From Poecilobothrus nobilitatus (taxonomy: Eukaryota; Arthropoda; Insecta; Diptera; Dolichopodidae): a DNA stretch of 64,000 nucleotides. Position 1 is the first letter of the stretch; each line of letters begins with the position of its first letter. Location of the stretch: contig OX352773.1 in NCBI GenBank assembly GCA_947095535.1, positions 71,628,591 to 71,692,590 of the forward strand, read 5' to 3'. The notes under the pieces were generated by a model. It made no database searches. It saw only the letters and a program-made list of their open reading frames with translations, and was not told where the DNA came from. The translations under genes and the position numbers were made by a program. Positions 63,886 through 64,000 of the stretch are shown piece after piece.

Positions 63886-64000
63886 TTGGTACATTTGTTC
63901 AAAACAACAACGAAAAATTTACTTAATAGCTTCACTCTGTTCGTCCTTCAGTTTACAAAACTTCTACCACATTTAAGATAGAATAATGAATTATATTAAC
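63886..64000 (+). repeat. Hairpin-ended repeat H, 5' end (cut by window)
   Basis: TGGTACATTTGTTC, then CTTCACTCTGTTCGTCC and ACAAAACTTCTACCACATTT, match the 5' part of the family. The rest lies outside the window. Confidence 0.6.

Larger units (their letters stand above)
55002..64000 (+). other. Sik2 intron 4, 5' part (at least 9 kb)
   Basis: It begins with GTACAA after HRDLK; the acceptor is beyond the window. It holds a 97-bp tandem duplication, SINEs, a 36-bp minisatellite, a LINE with target-site duplication, and the start of another hairpin-ended repeat. The stretches 55002-56758, 57224-57850, 58005-58842, 59011-60640, 61200-61740 and 63114-63885 are A/T-rich with nothing I can name. 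The parts 57480-57840 and 59030-59340 are somewhat less A/T-biased and could be old repeats. Confidence 0.9.

Noticed and set aside
55002..64000. Next Sik2 exon (expected to start with an ENLLLD-like sequence)
   Set aside because: I searched by eye for the expected residues after an AG acceptor and found none, so it is assumed to lie beyond 64000.

Overview
This window is strongly A+T-rich animal DNA from an insect, most likely a dipteran, though the order is inferred. The evidence is a conserved arthropod-like kinase gene split by very large introns, GT..AG splice sites, jockey/CR1- and RTE-type LINEs, tRNA-derived SINEs and mariner-like elements. Nothing looks bacterial or organellar. I found only one host gene: four coding exons on the + strand encode the start of a salt-inducible kinase (SIK family, called Sik2 here; the Sik2/Sik3 paralogue choice is not certain). 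The exons are 1-778 (Q/G/S/N-rich leader plus the ATP-binding loop), 49697-49813 (VAIK lysine and helix C), 54654-54717 and 54886-55001 (up to HRDLK). The DFG segment and everything after it lie beyond the window. The four exons join in frame.

Intron 1 (about 48.9 kb) is a record of transposon decay. It holds LINE fragments at 1630-2215, 21605-21957, 25595-26810, 26820-27190, 39085-39483 and 47925-48730, all antisense to the kinase gene. It also holds a dead mariner with intact terminal repeats (31504-32245), three families of tRNA-headed SINEs (two of them in intron 1), and repeated copies of a non-coding element with hairpin ends and one or two internal units of about 480 bp (best copies 4209-5441, 8340-9631, 32766-34011, 22940-23693, 46041-46767). 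Intron 2 carries a 541-bp MITE (51347-51887). The last intron carries a 5'-truncated LINE flanked by a 46-bp target-site duplication (61742-62881).

The most unusual signal is a set of clusters of short, degenerate, mixed-orientation oligomers. Each cluster has its own core word: TTAGTTCAT at 14225-14530; GAAATAAGG at 18655-18820; AGTCAAATGAAAT at 34795-35440 and 37150-37250; CAAAATTACAAAATCCC at 43245-43410 with its reverse complement at 43985-44110; GAAATAAAGCCATA at 49885-50165 and 50925-51065; CCGGTGAT..ACGTG at 54105-54370; ACAAAATCT at 60640-60745 and 61105-61200. A related dispersed minisatellite built on a GATTTTAGAGTTGGTT word recurs at eight places. I do not recognise these as a named family.

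Other points worth checking are three perfect TGACGTCA (CRE) palindromes in the intron of a kinase that acts on CREB coactivators, a coding-like stretch with two stops at 37252-37461, and nested tandem duplications whose periods (45 and 99 bp) are multiples of three. Most remaining sequence is A/T homopolymer and TA-microsatellite intron in which I see nothing functional.
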